Positions 40,985-50,600 of a DNA stretch of 64,000 nt are shown in pieces. A model generated the notes under the pieces. The model made no database searches and was not told the origin of the DNA. It saw nothing but the letters and a program-made list of their open reading frames with translations. Source of the stretch: Lawsonibacter faecis (lineage in GTDB: Bacteria > Bacillota > Clostridia > Oscillospirales > Oscillospiraceae); the NCBI RefSeq assembly GCF_014287675.1, contig NZ_JACOPQ010000002.1, positions 124,001 through 188,000 on the forward strand. Direction: 5' to 3'. A program made the translations under genes and the position numbers. The first letter of the stretch is position 1. Each line of letters opens with the position of its first letter.

Positions 40985-42022
40985 TTACAGGGCCTCTATC
41001 AGCTCGAACAGCTCGTCCACCAGGGCCTCCTGGGGGACCTTCTTCACAATCTCGCCCCGGCGGAAGAGCAGGCCCACGCCGTCTCCCCCGGCAATGCCCA
41101 CGTCGGCGGCGGACGCCTCCCCGGGGCCGTTGACCACGCAGCCCATCACCGCCACGGTGATGGGCTTATCCACCGACTCCAGCCGGGCCTCCACCTCGTT
41201 GGCGAGGGCGATGAGGTCGATGCGGGTCCGCCCGCAGGTGGGACAGGCGATGAGCTCCGGCCCCTCCCGCCGCACGCCGGAGACCTTCAAAATATCCCGG
41301 GCAGCGCAGACCTCCTCGACGGGGTCGGCGGAGAGGGACACCCGGACGGTGTCGCCGATGCCCATGGCCAGCAGGCCGCCGATGCCCACGGCGGATTTGA
41401 GCACCCCCATCCGGGGGGTGCCCGTCTCCGTGACGCCCAGATGTAAAGGATAATTGCTTTTCTCGCTCATCAGCCGGTAGGCCCCGACGGTCACCGGCAC
41501 GCTGGAGGACTTGAGAGAGACGCAGATGTCGTCGAAGTCGAACTTATGTAGCAGCTCAATGTGCCCGAAGGCGGACTCCACCAGGGCCTCCGGCGTCACG
41601 CCGCCGTATTTGGCCAGGAGGGGCTTCTCCAGGGACCCGCCGTTGACGCCGATCCGGATGGGGATGCCCCGCCCCCGGCAGGCGTCCGCTACGGCTTTCA
41701 CCCGGTCTTCCCCCCCGATGTTGCCGGGGTTGATGCGGACCTTGTCGCAGCCCGCGGCCACGCACTCCAACGCCAGCTTGTAGTCGAAATGGATGTCCAC
41801 CACCAGCGGGATGTGAATGCGCTCCCGGATGGCCCCCACCGCCCGGGCGGCGGCCATGTCCGGCACCGCCACCCGGACGATCTGGCACCCTGCGGCCTCC
41901 AGCCGGAGGATCTGCGCCACCGTGGCCTCCACGTCGTCGGTACGGGTATTGCACATGGACTGAATGGTAACGGGCGCGCCCCCGCCCACGGGGACGCCGC
42001 CCACCATAATCTGCTTTGTCAT
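40985..42022 (-). CDS. ispG: 4-hydroxy-3-methylbut-2-enyl diphosphate synthase (flavodoxin/ferredoxin)
   Basis: 345 residues. Penultimate step of the MEP isoprenoid pathway. TIM-barrel part starts MTKQIMVGGVPVGGGAPVTIQSM; the [4Fe-4S] ligands are in 'LIACPTCGRTRIDL' and 'VAVMGCVVNGPGEA', giving C-x2-C and C plus a Glu. ATG at 42022 follows GAGGTG; the reading frame upstream overlaps the end of rseP without homology. Same operon as dxr. Confidence 0.95.
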   Translation of the reverse strand: MTKQIMVGGVPVGGGAPVTIQSMCNTRTDDVEATVAQILRLEAAGCQIVRVAVPDMAAARAVGAIRERIHIPLVVDIHFDYKLALECVAAGCDKVRINPGNIGGEDRVKAVADACRGRGIPIRIGVNGGSLEKPLLAKYGGVTPEALVESAFGHIELLHKFDFDDICVSLKSSSVPVTVGAYRLMSEKSNYPLHLGVTETGTPRMGVLKSAVGIGGLLAMGIGDTVRVSLSADPVEEVCAARDILKVSGVRREGPELIACPTCGRTRIDLIALANEVEARLESVDKPITVAVMGCVVNGPGEASAADVGIAGGDGVGLLFRRGEIVKKVPQEALVDELFELIEAL

Positions 42023-42077
42023 ATTGAGTAACACCTCTCCGCCGCGGCCCGGCCGCGCCGCCTCCCCCAGGGGAGGC

Positions 42078-43154
42078 CTACTTTCCAAAGAGCTTCATCA
42101 CGTCGCTGAACGCCACGACCACCATCAGCCCGATGAGCAGAATGAAGCCCGCGCCGTTGATATAGCCCAGGTACTTCTGGTCGATGCGTTTCCGGGTGAA
42201 CAGACCGTAAATCTTATCCACCACCAGGAACAGGATCTGCCCGCCGTCCAGGGCGGGAATGGGCAGCAGGTTCATCACCGCCAGGTTGATGGCGATGAAG
42301 GCCACGAAATAGAGGATGCCCCGCACCGCCAGCAGCGCGCTGCCCGCGTTGGTTCCCACGTCGCTTATCATGGTCACGATGCCCACCGGCCCGGACATAT
42401 CCCGGATGCCCACCGCGCCCGACACCAGATCGCCCAGGCTCACCCACACCAGGCGCACCGTGTCGATGGCGTTGTACCAGGTGAGCTGGAGCTTATCCAG
42501 GAGGGTCGCCTCCTTCTGGGCGAAGTAGAGCCCGTATCTCAGCCCCTCCCCCTCGTACTCCTGCTTCTGGAGAGGCAGGTCCTTCAGCTCCACGCGCCGC
42601 CCGTCCCGCTCCACCGTCAGGTCCATGGTCGCCCCCGCCCGGCTGAAGAAGAGGTCGATGTCCTCGCGGAGATAGACGGCGTGGCCGTCCACCTCCACAA
42701 TCCGGTCCCCGGGCAGCAGGCCGTTCTCCCCCTCCAGGGGAAAGCCGGTCATGAAGCGGTCGATGGTGGTGGTGGTCAGAGTGTCGGTCACGGCGATGGG
42801 TGATGCGGAGCCCACCAGCAGGAAGAAAAAGATGAGCACGCCGGTGAGGAAGTTCATGAACGCCCCGGCCGCCAGGATGATGAACCGCTTCCAGGCGGGC
42901 TTGTTGTTGAAGGCCCGGGGGTCGTGGGAGTCCTCCTCCTCCCCCTCCATGGCGCAGAAGCCGCCGATGGGGAACAGCCGCAGGGTGTACTCGGTCTCCC
43001 CCTTCTGCCTGTGCAGGATGCGGGGCCCCATGCCGATGGCGAACTCGTTGACCTTCACCCCCAGCAGCTTGGCGGCGGCGAAGTGGCCGAATTCGTGTAC
43101 GGCGATGAGGATGCCGAACATGAGGATGGCGACCAGGATATAGACAATGATCAT
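42078..43154 (-). CDS. rseP: RIP metalloprotease RseP (site-2 protease)
   Basis: 358 residues, four membrane segments. Zinc site HEFGH in 'FGILIAVHEFGHFAAAKLLGV' and the second motif 'NLLPIPALDGGQILFL', with a PDZ domain between (residues about 135-210, 'GLLPGDRIVEVDGHAVYLREDID'). Cleaves membrane-embedded anti-sigma factors or signal peptides. Position between dxr and ispG is the standard Firmicutes arrangement. Confidence 0.95.
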   Translation of the reverse strand: MIIVYILVAILMFGILIAVHEFGHFAAAKLLGVKVNEFAIGMGPRILHRQKGETEYTLRLFPIGGFCAMEGEEEDSHDPRAFNNKPAWKRFIILAAGAFMNFLTGVLIFFFLLVGSASPIAVTDTLTTTTIDRFMTGFPLEGENGLLPGDRIVEVDGHAVYLREDIDLFFSRAGATMDLTVERDGRRVELKDLPLQKQEYEGEGLRYGLYFAQKEATLLDKLQLTWYNAIDTVRLVWVSLGDLVSGAVGIRDMSGPVGIVTMISDVGTNAGSALLAVRGILYFVAFIAINLAVMNLLPIPALDGGQILFLVVDKIYGLFTRKRIDQKYLGYINGAGFILLIGLMVVVAFSDVMKLFGK

Positions 43155-43196
43155 AAGCTGAAATTTCTCCTTTACGGGTACGGGGGACGGGCGATT

Positions 43197-44336
43197 CTAC
43201 AGAGCTGCGGCGGCGCGGGCCGCGGCGTCGGCGTCCAGGATGTCCTCCAGGGTTGGATTTTGGACGCTCTTCACCCGGCTCAGCGCCCGCTCCACCATGG
43301 CGGGAATGTCCATAAAGCGGATTTTCCCCTCCAGGAAAAGGCCCACCGCCGCCTCGTTTGCGCCGTTGAGAACGGCGGTGGCGGTGCCGCCGGTCCTTGC
43401 CGCGTCCATGGCGAGGCGCAGGCAGGGGAAGGCGTCCAGATCGGGCTGGGCAAAGGTCAGGGGCGGGCAGGAGAGCAGATCCAGGGACCCGGCAACCGCG
43501 TCCGTCCGCGCCGGCCAGGTCAGCGCGTACTGGATGGGCAGGCGCATGTCCGCCGTGCCCAGCTGGGCCAGCATGGCATTATCACAGTATTCCACCAGCG
43601 AGTGAACTATACTCTCCCGGTGGACCACGATGGAAATTTTTTCACATGGCATGGCGTACAGCCGCATGGCCTCGATATACTCCAGGCCCTTGTTCATCAG
43701 CGTCGCGGAGTCCACGGTGATCTTCGCGCCCATGGACCAGTTGGGATGACGCAGCGCCTGCTCCAGGGTGACGCGCTCCAGCGCCTGCCGCGAATAGCCG
43801 AAGAAGGGTCCGCCGGAGGCGGTGAGGATGAGGCGCCTGACCTCCCCCCTGTCCTGGCAGCCCTGGAGGCACTGGAAGAGGGCCGAGTGCTCCGAGTCCA
43901 CGGGCACAACCTCCGCGCCGTGGGCGGCGGCGCCGTCCATCACCAGCTCGCCGCCGCAGACCAGGGTCTCCTTGTTGGCCAGGGCAATGCGCTTGCCCCG
44001 CTCAACGGCGGCCAGGGTGGGCCTCAGGCCCACCACGCCCACCACGGCGGTGATCACCGTGTCGGCGCGCTCCAGGGTGGCGGCCTCCATGAGGCCCTCC
44101 GGCCCGGAGGCCACCCGGACGGAGGTGTCGGCCAGGCGGACGCGCAGATCGTCCGCCGCGGCGCCGTCCATCATCACGGCCAGCTCCGGCTTGAACCGCC
44201 GGGCCTGGGCCTCGACTAAAGCTGCATCCCGGTTGGCGGTCAGCGCGGCCACCGTCATGCCGCACGCGGCAATCACGTCCAACGACTGCCGCCCGATGGA
44301 GCCTGTGGAGCCCAGAATTGAAATATGTCTATGCAT
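43197..44336 (-). CDS. dxr: 1-deoxy-D-xylulose 5-phosphate reductoisomerase
   Basis: 379 residues. First committed MEP-pathway step. NADPH site ISILGSTGSIGRQSLDVI, 'ANKETLVCGGELVM', metal ligands and substrate loop 'PVDSEHSALFQCLQG', 'LTASGGPFFG', 'HPNWSMGAKITVDSATLMNKGLEYIEA'. ATG at 44336 follows AAGGAG. Also called ispC. A gap of about 100 bp separates it from cdsA. Confidence 0.96.
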   Translation of the reverse strand: MHRHISILGSTGSIGRQSLDVIAACGMTVAALTANRDAALVEAQARRFKPELAVMMDGAAADDLRVRLADTSVRVASGPEGLMEAATLERADTVITAVVGVVGLRPTLAAVERGKRIALANKETLVCGGELVMDGAAAHGAEVVPVDSEHSALFQCLQGCQDRGEVRRLILTASGGPFFGYSRQALERVTLEQALRHPNWSMGAKITVDSATLMNKGLEYIEAMRLYAMPCEKISIVVHRESIVHSLVEYCDNAMLAQLGTADMRLPIQYALTWPARTDAVAGSLDLLSCPPLTFAQPDLDAFPCLRLAMDAARTGGTATAVLNGANEAAVGLFLEGKIRFMDIPAMVERALSRVKSVQNPTLEDILDADAAARAAAAL

Positions 44337-44440
44337 GAAAACGTCTCCTTGTGGAGCTTCGCGGAATTTCCGCGGAGCGGAAACAATCTGTCGTCCGTCC
44401 GCGCCGCTGGGCGCGAAACCGGCGGGTATCAAGCCGCCCC

Positions 44441-45271
44441 CTAGATGGAAACGGCCGGCAGCCAGTGGATCAGAATCTCAATGAGGGGGGCGCAGAAAAT
44501 CACGCTGTCGAACCGATCCAGCACGCCGCCGTGGCCGGGGAAGATGTTGCCGAAATCCTTGAGGCCGTACTGCCGCTTGATATAGGAGAAGGACAGATCG
44601 CCCAGCTGGGCGACCACGCTGCCCAGCGCGCCGTAAACGGCCAGGTACGCGTAGTTCACCTGCATGCCGAAGAAATAGCGGATGACCGCGCCGTAAATGA
44701 TGCAGCAGATGATCGCGCCGACAAAGCCGCCCACGGCCCCCTCCACCGTCTTCTTGGGGGAGAGCTCGGGCGCCAGCTTGTGCTTGCCGAAGGCCATGCC
44801 CGCGAAGAGGGCGAAGGCGTCGCTGGTGAAGGCGGCCACCAGGGGGAGGAGGATGAGATACCGCCCGATATTCACGTCCCCCGAATTCATGGCGTTGAGC
44901 CGCACGAAGGAGGAGAGGAAATAGGGGATCAGCATGGCAAAGAAGAAGGAGCCGCCCATCTTCTCCAGCGTGACGGTGTAGTGGCTGGAGATGGCCACAG
45001 CAAAAATCAGCACAAAGTAGATGAAAATACCGCACAGGGCGGAGCGCATCCCCTCGCCGATGAAGACCCAGAAGGGGATCACGCCGGACAGGGCGATGGA
45101 CAGGGCGGAGATTTTGGAGTTCTTCACAAAGCCCGTGGACCAGAGCACCTCATGGAGGGCGATCATGGAGAGGGCCGAGATCATAATGGGCAGGAAGATG
45201 GGCGGCAGGGCGAAGAACACCACGAAAATGAGCGGGATGCAGACCACCGCCACCAGAATACGTTTACGCAT
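44441..45271 (-). CDS. cdsA: Phosphatidate cytidylyltransferase
   Basis: 276 residues, about eight membrane segments. Makes CDP-diacylglycerol for phospholipid synthesis. C-terminal signature 'SFSYIKRQYGLKDFGNIFPGHGGVLDRFDS' (S-x27-PGHGG-x2-DR-x-D). The ATG at 45271 follows GGAGGT and lies inside the end of uppS (8-nt overlap); a GTG 9 nt upstream overlaps that ribosome site. Confidence 0.95.
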   Translation of the reverse strand: MRKRILVAVVCIPLIFVVFFALPPIFLPIMISALSMIALHEVLWSTGFVKNSKISALSIALSGVIPFWVFIGEGMRSALCGIFIYFVLIFAVAISSHYTVTLEKMGGSFFFAMLIPYFLSSFVRLNAMNSGDVNIGRYLILLPLVAAFTSDAFALFAGMAFGKHKLAPELSPKKTVEGAVGGFVGAIICCIIYGAVIRYFFGMQVNYAYLAVYGALGSVVAQLGDLSFSYIKRQYGLKDFGNIFPGHGGVLDRFDSVIFCAPLIEILIHWLPAVSI

Positions 45272-46019
45272 TTGTGACACCTCCGAATCTCCGCTGCCGG
45301 CGCTGGTAGGCGGCCAGCGCGCGGTGGAGCTCGTCTTTACTGAAATCGGGCCAGAGCACGTCGGTATAGTAGAACTCGGAATAGGCCGACTGCCACAGCA
45401 GGAAATTGGAGATACGCAGCTCGCCGCTGGGGCGGATCACCAGATCCGGATCGGGCACGCCCCGGGAGAAGAGATAGCCGGAAAACTGCCCCTCCGACAG
45501 GTGGTTGGGGTCCGCCCTGCCGGACGCGCAGTCCATGGCGAAGGCCTTGGCCGCCCGGATCAGCTCGTCCCGGCCGCCGTAGTTGAGGCAGATGTTTACC
45601 TGCACGCCGTCGTAGTGCCTGGAGATCTCCCTGGTCTGCTCGCAGAGGAGCCGCAGGTCCTCCGGCAGGGGCGAGAGATCCCCGAAAAAGCACATCTTGA
45701 CCCTGTCCCGCTCCATCTTCTCAATGGCCTCGATGAGGTATTTCTTCAAAAGGCCCATGATGGCGGCCACCTCGTCGGAGGGGCGCTTCCAGTTCTCGGT
45801 GGAGAAGGCGTACACTGTGAGATATTCTAACCCGATTTCCTTGCAGTACGTGGCGATGGTCCGAAAATTCTCCGCGCCGGCCGCGTGGCCGGCGGTGCGG
45901 GGCAGGCCGCGCTTCTTGGCCCAGCGGCCGTTGCCGTCCATGATGATGGCGACGTGCCGGGGCAGACGGGTGAAATCCACCAGCGCGGCGGTATTTTCCC
46001 TAGGTTTGAAAAAAGGCAT
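45264..46019 (-). CDS. uppS: Undecaprenyl diphosphate synthase
   Basis: 251 residues. Cis-prenyltransferase making the lipid carrier for peptidoglycan and for the tagO-type polymer. Signatures HVAIIMDGNGRWAKKRGLPRTAGH, 'LTVYAFSTENWKRP', 'CLNYGGRDELI', 'DPDLVIRPSGELRISNFLLWQSAYSEFYYTD'. ATG at 46019 follows AGGAAG; the 130 bp before it hold three hairpins, so the longer reading is rejected. Confidence 0.96.
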   Translation of the reverse strand: MPFFKPRENTAALVDFTRLPRHVAIIMDGNGRWAKKRGLPRTAGHAAGAENFRTIATYCKEIGLEYLTVYAFSTENWKRPSDEVAAIMGLLKKYLIEAIEKMERDRVKMCFFGDLSPLPEDLRLLCEQTREISRHYDGVQVNICLNYGGRDELIRAAKAFAMDCASGRADPNHLSEGQFSGYLFSRGVPDPDLVIRPSGELRISNFLLWQSAYSEFYYTDVLWPDFSKDELHRALAAYQRRQRRFGGVTNA

Positions 46020-46045
46020 AACCGACTTCCTAAATATAAGATTGA

Positions 46046-46133
46046 GGTGCGGAACGCGAATGCGTTCCGCACCAATTTCGCGAAGCGAAACCAGGCTTAA
46101 GGGCCGCAAGCGGCAGAATTGCTCCTGCCGCTT
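46046..46133. repeat. Three tandem hairpins between frr and uppS
   Basis: Stems GGTGCGGAACGC/GCGTTCCGCACC (46046-46073), TTTCGC/GCGAAA (46076-46090) and AAGCGGCAG/CTGCCGCTT (46108-46133). They lie in the middle of an otherwise compact operon and lack T-runs; possibly RNA-processing or stability elements. Confidence 0.65.
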
Positions 46134-46148
46134 ACAGCCCCCGGAGGG

Positions 46149-46703
46149 TTAAACCGCCATCAGCTCGGCTTCCTTCTTCTCGCAGAGCTCGTCAATCTGC
46201 TTGCAGCGCCTGTCGGTCATATCCTGGAGTTCCTTCTCGTAGTCCTTCAGGTCGTCCTCGGTGATCTCGGCCTTCTTCTCCATGGCCTTGAACTTGTCCA
46301 TGGCGTCCCGGCGGATGTTGCGCACGGCCACCTTGCCGCCCTCGGCGTACTTCTTCACCTGCTTGGTGAGCTCCTTGCGGCGCTCCTCGGTGAGCTGGGG
46401 GAAGCTCAGGCGGATGATGCGCCCGTCGTTCTGGGGGTTGATGCCCAGGTCGGAGGTCTGGATGGCCTTCTCGATGGCCTTGAGGAGGGAGGCGTCCCAG
46501 GGCTGGATGGCCAGGGAGCGGGGATCGGGCGAGGAGATGCTGGCCACCTGGTTGAGGGGGGTGGGGCTGCCGTAGTAGTCCACGGTGATCCGGTCCAGCA
46601 CGGCGGCGTTGGCGCGGCCGGCGCGGACGCTGGCGAAGTCGCTCATAACCACGTCGATGGTCTTCTGCATCTTTGCGTCGTATTCCTTGTTGATCTCTTT
46701 CAT
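46149..46703 (-). CDS. frr: Ribosome recycling factor
   Basis: 184 residues, standard length, tRNA-mimic of helical domain I and beta domain II. 'AKMQKTIDVVMSDFASVRAGRANAAVLD', 'VDYYGSPTPLNQVASISSPDPRSLAIQPWD', 'LRLSFPQLTEERRKEL'-type sequence and 'RNIRRDAMDKFK'. Splits post-termination ribosomes with EF-G. 4 bp after pyrH. Confidence 0.97.
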   Translation of the reverse strand: MKEINKEYDAKMQKTIDVVMSDFASVRAGRANAAVLDRITVDYYGSPTPLNQVASISSPDPRSLAIQPWDASLLKAIEKAIQTSDLGINPQNDGRIIRLSFPQLTEERRKELTKQVKKYAEGGKVAVRNIRRDAMDKFKAMEKKAEITEDDLKDYEKELQDMTDRRCKQIDELCEKKEAELMAV

Positions 46704-46707
46704 ATCC

Positions 46708-47427
46708 TTATGCCTCCTTCACAATGGTGCCGATTTTCTCACCCATGACCACGCGGTAGATGTTCTCCGGGTCCTTGAGGGCGAAGAGGATGACGGGAAT
46801 CTTGTTGTCCATGGACAGGGACGTGGCGGTGGAGTCCATGACCTCCAGGTGCTGGGCCAGGATCTCGTCGTAGGTGATGGTGTCGTATTTCACGGCGCTG
46901 GGGTCCTTGTTGGGGTCGGCGGAGTAGACGCCGTCGATGTTCTTGGCAAGCAGAATCGCGTCGGCGTCGATTTCGGCGGCCCGGAGGACGGCAGCGGTAT
47001 CGGTGGAGAAGAAGGGGTTGCCGGTGCCGCAGCCGAAGATGACCACCCTCCCCTTCTCCAGGTGCCGGATGGCGCGGGAGCGGATGTAGGGCTCGGCGAT
47101 GGCGCGCATCTCAATGGCGGTCTGGACCCGGACCTCCAGGCCGGCCTGCTCCATCACGTCGGCCAGGGCCAGACAGTTGAGGGTGGTGGCCAGCATGCCC
47201 ATATGGTCGGCCCGGGTGCGCTCCATCTTGTCGCCCCCGTCCTTCACGCCCCGCCAAAAGTTGCCGCCGCCCACCACGACGCCCACCTGGACGCCCGCGT
47301 CGGCGCACTTCTTAATCACATGGCAGACCTCGCCGATGACGCCGAAGTCCAGGCCCCGGGAGGCAGCGCCGGCCAGCGCCTCGCCGCTGATTTTGATGAG
47401 CACGCGCTTATACTGAGGTTTCGTCAT
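46708..47427 (-). CDS. pyrH: Uridylate kinase
   Basis: 239 residues, amino-acid-kinase fold. MTKPQYKRVLIKISGEALAG, 'VVVGGGNFWRG', 'ADHMGMLATTLNCLAL', 'VIFGCGTGNPFFSTDTAAVLRA', 'DGVYSADPNKDPSA'. Phosphorylates UMP. The ATG at 47427 is in an ATGA overlap with the stop of a 16-codon ORF (47424-47474); AAAGGG is 10 nt upstream. An in-frame ATG at 47463 has no ribosome site. Confidence 0.95.
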   Translation of the reverse strand: MTKPQYKRVLIKISGEALAGAASRGLDFGVIGEVCHVIKKCADAGVQVGVVVGGGNFWRGVKDGGDKMERTRADHMGMLATTLNCLALADVMEQAGLEVRVQTAIEMRAIAEPYIRSRAIRHLEKGRVVIFGCGTGNPFFSTDTAAVLRAAEIDADAILLAKNIDGVYSADPNKDPSAVKYDTITYDEILAQHLEVMDSTATSLSMDNKIPVILFALKDPENIYRVVMGEKIGTIVKEA

Positions 47428-47474
47428 AAACTCGACCCTTTCGTTGCTGTATTTTGCTTCCATACTTCAGGCAT
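47424..47474 (-). CDS. 16-codon leader ORF coupled to pyrH
   Basis: Peptide MPEVWKQNTATKGSSL. The ATG follows AGGGAGGAT at ideal spacing, stronger than the site of pyrH itself, and the TGA overlaps the pyrH ATG by 4 nt. Layout fits a translational-coupling or leader-peptide control of pyrH. Comparative data are needed to decide if the peptide is conserved. Confidence 0.5.
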   Translation of the reverse strand: MPEVWKQNTATKGSSL

Positions 47475-47586
47475 TTTATATCCTCCCTATTTTAATATAA
47501 GTTTACCCTTTTGCATAGAGGTTCGGCCAAGTTTTTTCAAATTGTTCTTATTTCGCCCCGCCCGGCCCCGGCCCCCCGACATGCGG

Positions 47587-47621
47587 GCAGGGGCCGCCGC
47601 GCATACCGCGGCAGCCCCTGC
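47587..47621 (-). terminator. Hairpin after the GH31/SLH gene
   Basis: 8-bp GCAGGGGC/GCCCCTGC stem extended by a 6-bp inner stem past one mismatch; 34 bp after the stop. No T-run adjacent. Confidence 0.55.
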
Positions 47622-47655
47622 TGCAATTCTTTGAAATTGTGGCCGGAGGCCCGGC

Positions 47656-50600
47656 CTATTCCCCGGGCTGCGCCGCCAGATGGCGGGCGAGAATCTGGGC
47701 AATCTGCGCGCGGGTGGCCGCGCCGCCCGGCATCAGGCAGAGCCTGCCGTCCGCACCCGCTCCGCCGCTGATAAGGCCCAGGCCCACCGCCCAGCACATT
47801 GCGTCGGCGGCATAGCCGGAGACCTCCCCCGCGTCCGTGAACGGCGCCAGCACGCCGCTCTCCCCGGGCTGCTCCGCGCCGGTATAGCGGTAGAGGATGA
47901 GCGCGATCTGCTCCCGGGTGATCGCGCCCTCCGGCCGGAAGCTGCCTCTGCCGTCGCCGGCGACCACGCCGTTCTCCGCCGCCCAGGCCACCGCGTCGGC
48001 GTACCAGAGGCCGGCCTCCACGTCGGCAAAGGGCTCCGCCCCGCCCTTCGGCGCGGGGCTGCCCGCCATGCGGTGCAGAATGGTCACCAGCTGGGCGCGG
48101 CTCAGCGTGCCGTCCGCGTCAAAGCGGCCCGCGCCGACGCCCTCCATGTATCCGCGCTCCAGCATCATGTCCACCGCGTCGTGGTACCAGGCGTTCCGCC
48201 CGACGTCGGTAAAGGCATCGCTCGGGCAGACCGCCGCCTCCAGCGCCGTCCTGGCCGCCTCCAGGGCGGCGTTGACCTTCGACTTGGCCGCCGCGGTCCG
48301 GACGGCCCTCTCGCCGTCGGAGAGGGCCTGCTCCAGGCGGGCCTTCCGGCAGGCGCAGGCGCCGGCCGGGTCCATGGACTCATAGATCTCCCGCAGCTCC
48401 CGCAGGGCCTTTTTCCGGGCGGTGGTCACGGCCGTGTCCCCCCAGACGGCGATCTCCCGCTCCAGGGCGCTCACCGCCGCATCCAGCGCGTCTGCCGCTG
48501 CGTCCAGCGTCTGCTGGTCCGCCTGCCCCTTCAAAAGCCGCTCCGCCGCGTCCAGCGCGGCCTGATAAACCTCCAGAGAGGCCTCGGTCATGCCGTCAAG
48601 CTCCGCCTTTTTCGCGTTCTCGACCGCTTTCTCCAGCTTTGTCCTGTCGGGCACGGGGGCGTCCGTATCCACCACGATGCTCCCCGCCGCCTCCGCCAGG
48701 ACAGCCCCGTCCCGGCTCAGGAGCCGCGCGGTGACCCCGTGGGTCCCCCGGGGCAGGTAGTGGACCGTGTAGGACCACGCGCCGTCCCTGCTCAGCGCGG
48801 CGGTGTCCTCGTACCCCGCGAAGCTCAGCGCCACGCGGTCGCCGCTCCGGGCGGTCCCTGAGAGCGCAAAGGGGAAGGCGGTCACGGAGGAGGTAATCGA
48901 CACATTGTCGTACTCCGCCCGCTGTCCGCTGGTGTACATGCCACAGGGCCCGGTCGTCAGTGCCGGGGACTTGCCGTCATCCTCCACATCCAGGATTTTG
49001 TCTCCGTCGATATACAGGACAAAGTGTTCGCCCTCAATCACCGCTTTAAAATGATAGGTCTGTCCAGCCGCCATTGTAAAGCTGCTGTCCGTGACATTCT
49101 GCTTAATTTCATTGTCCGCCCGTTTCAAGAAGCGGATGCCGGTCCCGGGCGTATAGACAAACAGGTAATTGTTGTTGCTGTCCTGATAGCGGAAGGTGAG
49201 TCCGAAGGTCTTCTTGTCAATCAGCTCCGTGGGCGTCACGTCCACCTCAATGGTATAGTCGTCGCCGATACCGGCCGCCGTCACAATGGTACCCCGCGCC
49301 CCGCCGTCGGTATTCAGATAGGTCAGCGTGCCGCCGGACACCGCATAGCCGCCCGTATGGTCGGTCCACCCGCTGAGATCGCCTCCGAAGTCCTCGGTTA
49401 CCTCGGCCGCCGGGCTCAGGATTTCAACGGCGCTGGCGGCGACCTCCACCGGGACCGCGTTGGAGACGACTGTGACGATGACGCCGCTGCGGTCCTCCAG
49501 CGTCACCTCCGCGGTGATCTCCGCCGTGCCCGCGGCCCTGGCGTCAATGACGCCAGCGCCGTCCACGGCGGCCACGGCCTCGTCCGAGGAGCGGTAGCGC
49601 ACGGCGGCCCCGTCCAGCTCCGCGAAGCCGCCGTCGTCCAGCCGGGCGCTCAGGGCGGTCCCGGCCCGCTCGCCAATCCAAAGCTCGGTTTTCTCCGCCT
49701 TGAGCGCGGCGGAGACCACGGCGCCCGTGCCCTCGCCGCCCCTCAGCTCGTAGCTGTGCCCCGCCTCAAAGGGGAACTTGATGGAGCCGTTGACCTCGTT
49801 GTACTCGAACTCCACGGTCTCCTCGGCGGTGACGTCGTACACCTCCAGCGTGGATACGGACCAGCCGTCGTTGCGGTTTGTAACGGTGGATTTGGTCGCG
49901 CCGTCCACGAAGGTGTACTCGTAGACCGAGCCCTTCCCCGCCACGGGGAACACCTCGGCGAAGTAGCTCCCCTTGTGCTCCATATCCTCGCCCACCAGGA
50001 CGCCCTTGCCGCCGATGAAGGCGGGCATCTGGTCAATGGGCGCCTCGCGGTCCTTCAGGGTGACGGGGCCCTCGAACACCTCGCCGGTGTCGTACTGAAT
50101 CCACCTGCCCTCGGGCAGGTAGACGTCCCGGCTGTGGGCGGTCAGGTGGTCGGTGCCGAAGAGGGGCGCGGCCAGCACGGACTCGCCCAGCATCCACTGG
50201 AACATCCGCTTTTCGCTGTTAATCATATCGTAGACCGCGTCGTCCTCAGGATAGGCGATGTAGAGGGGCGTCATGGAGAGGGGGTAGCCGGTCTCATAGC
50301 TCTTGAGGGCGGCGTCGTAGATGTAGGGCGCATAGGTGCTGTGCCAGTTGATGGCCTTGAAGGCGGCGTCCTTCTTCTCCTGGTCGTCCATCTTCAGCAC
50401 GTTGACGCCCACGGACTGGCTGGGGCACAGGGCCGCCATATAGGCGTTGCGGACGATGTAGTTCTGATTGGCGGGATTGTGGACGTCCGCGCCGGTGCCG
50501 CCGATGATGTCCGGGTAGACGTTGGACTGGCCGCTGGCCGCGTAGGCGAGGGAGTTGATGACCATGCGGTCGGGGGAGTTGTTGAAGCTGTTGTTATTGG

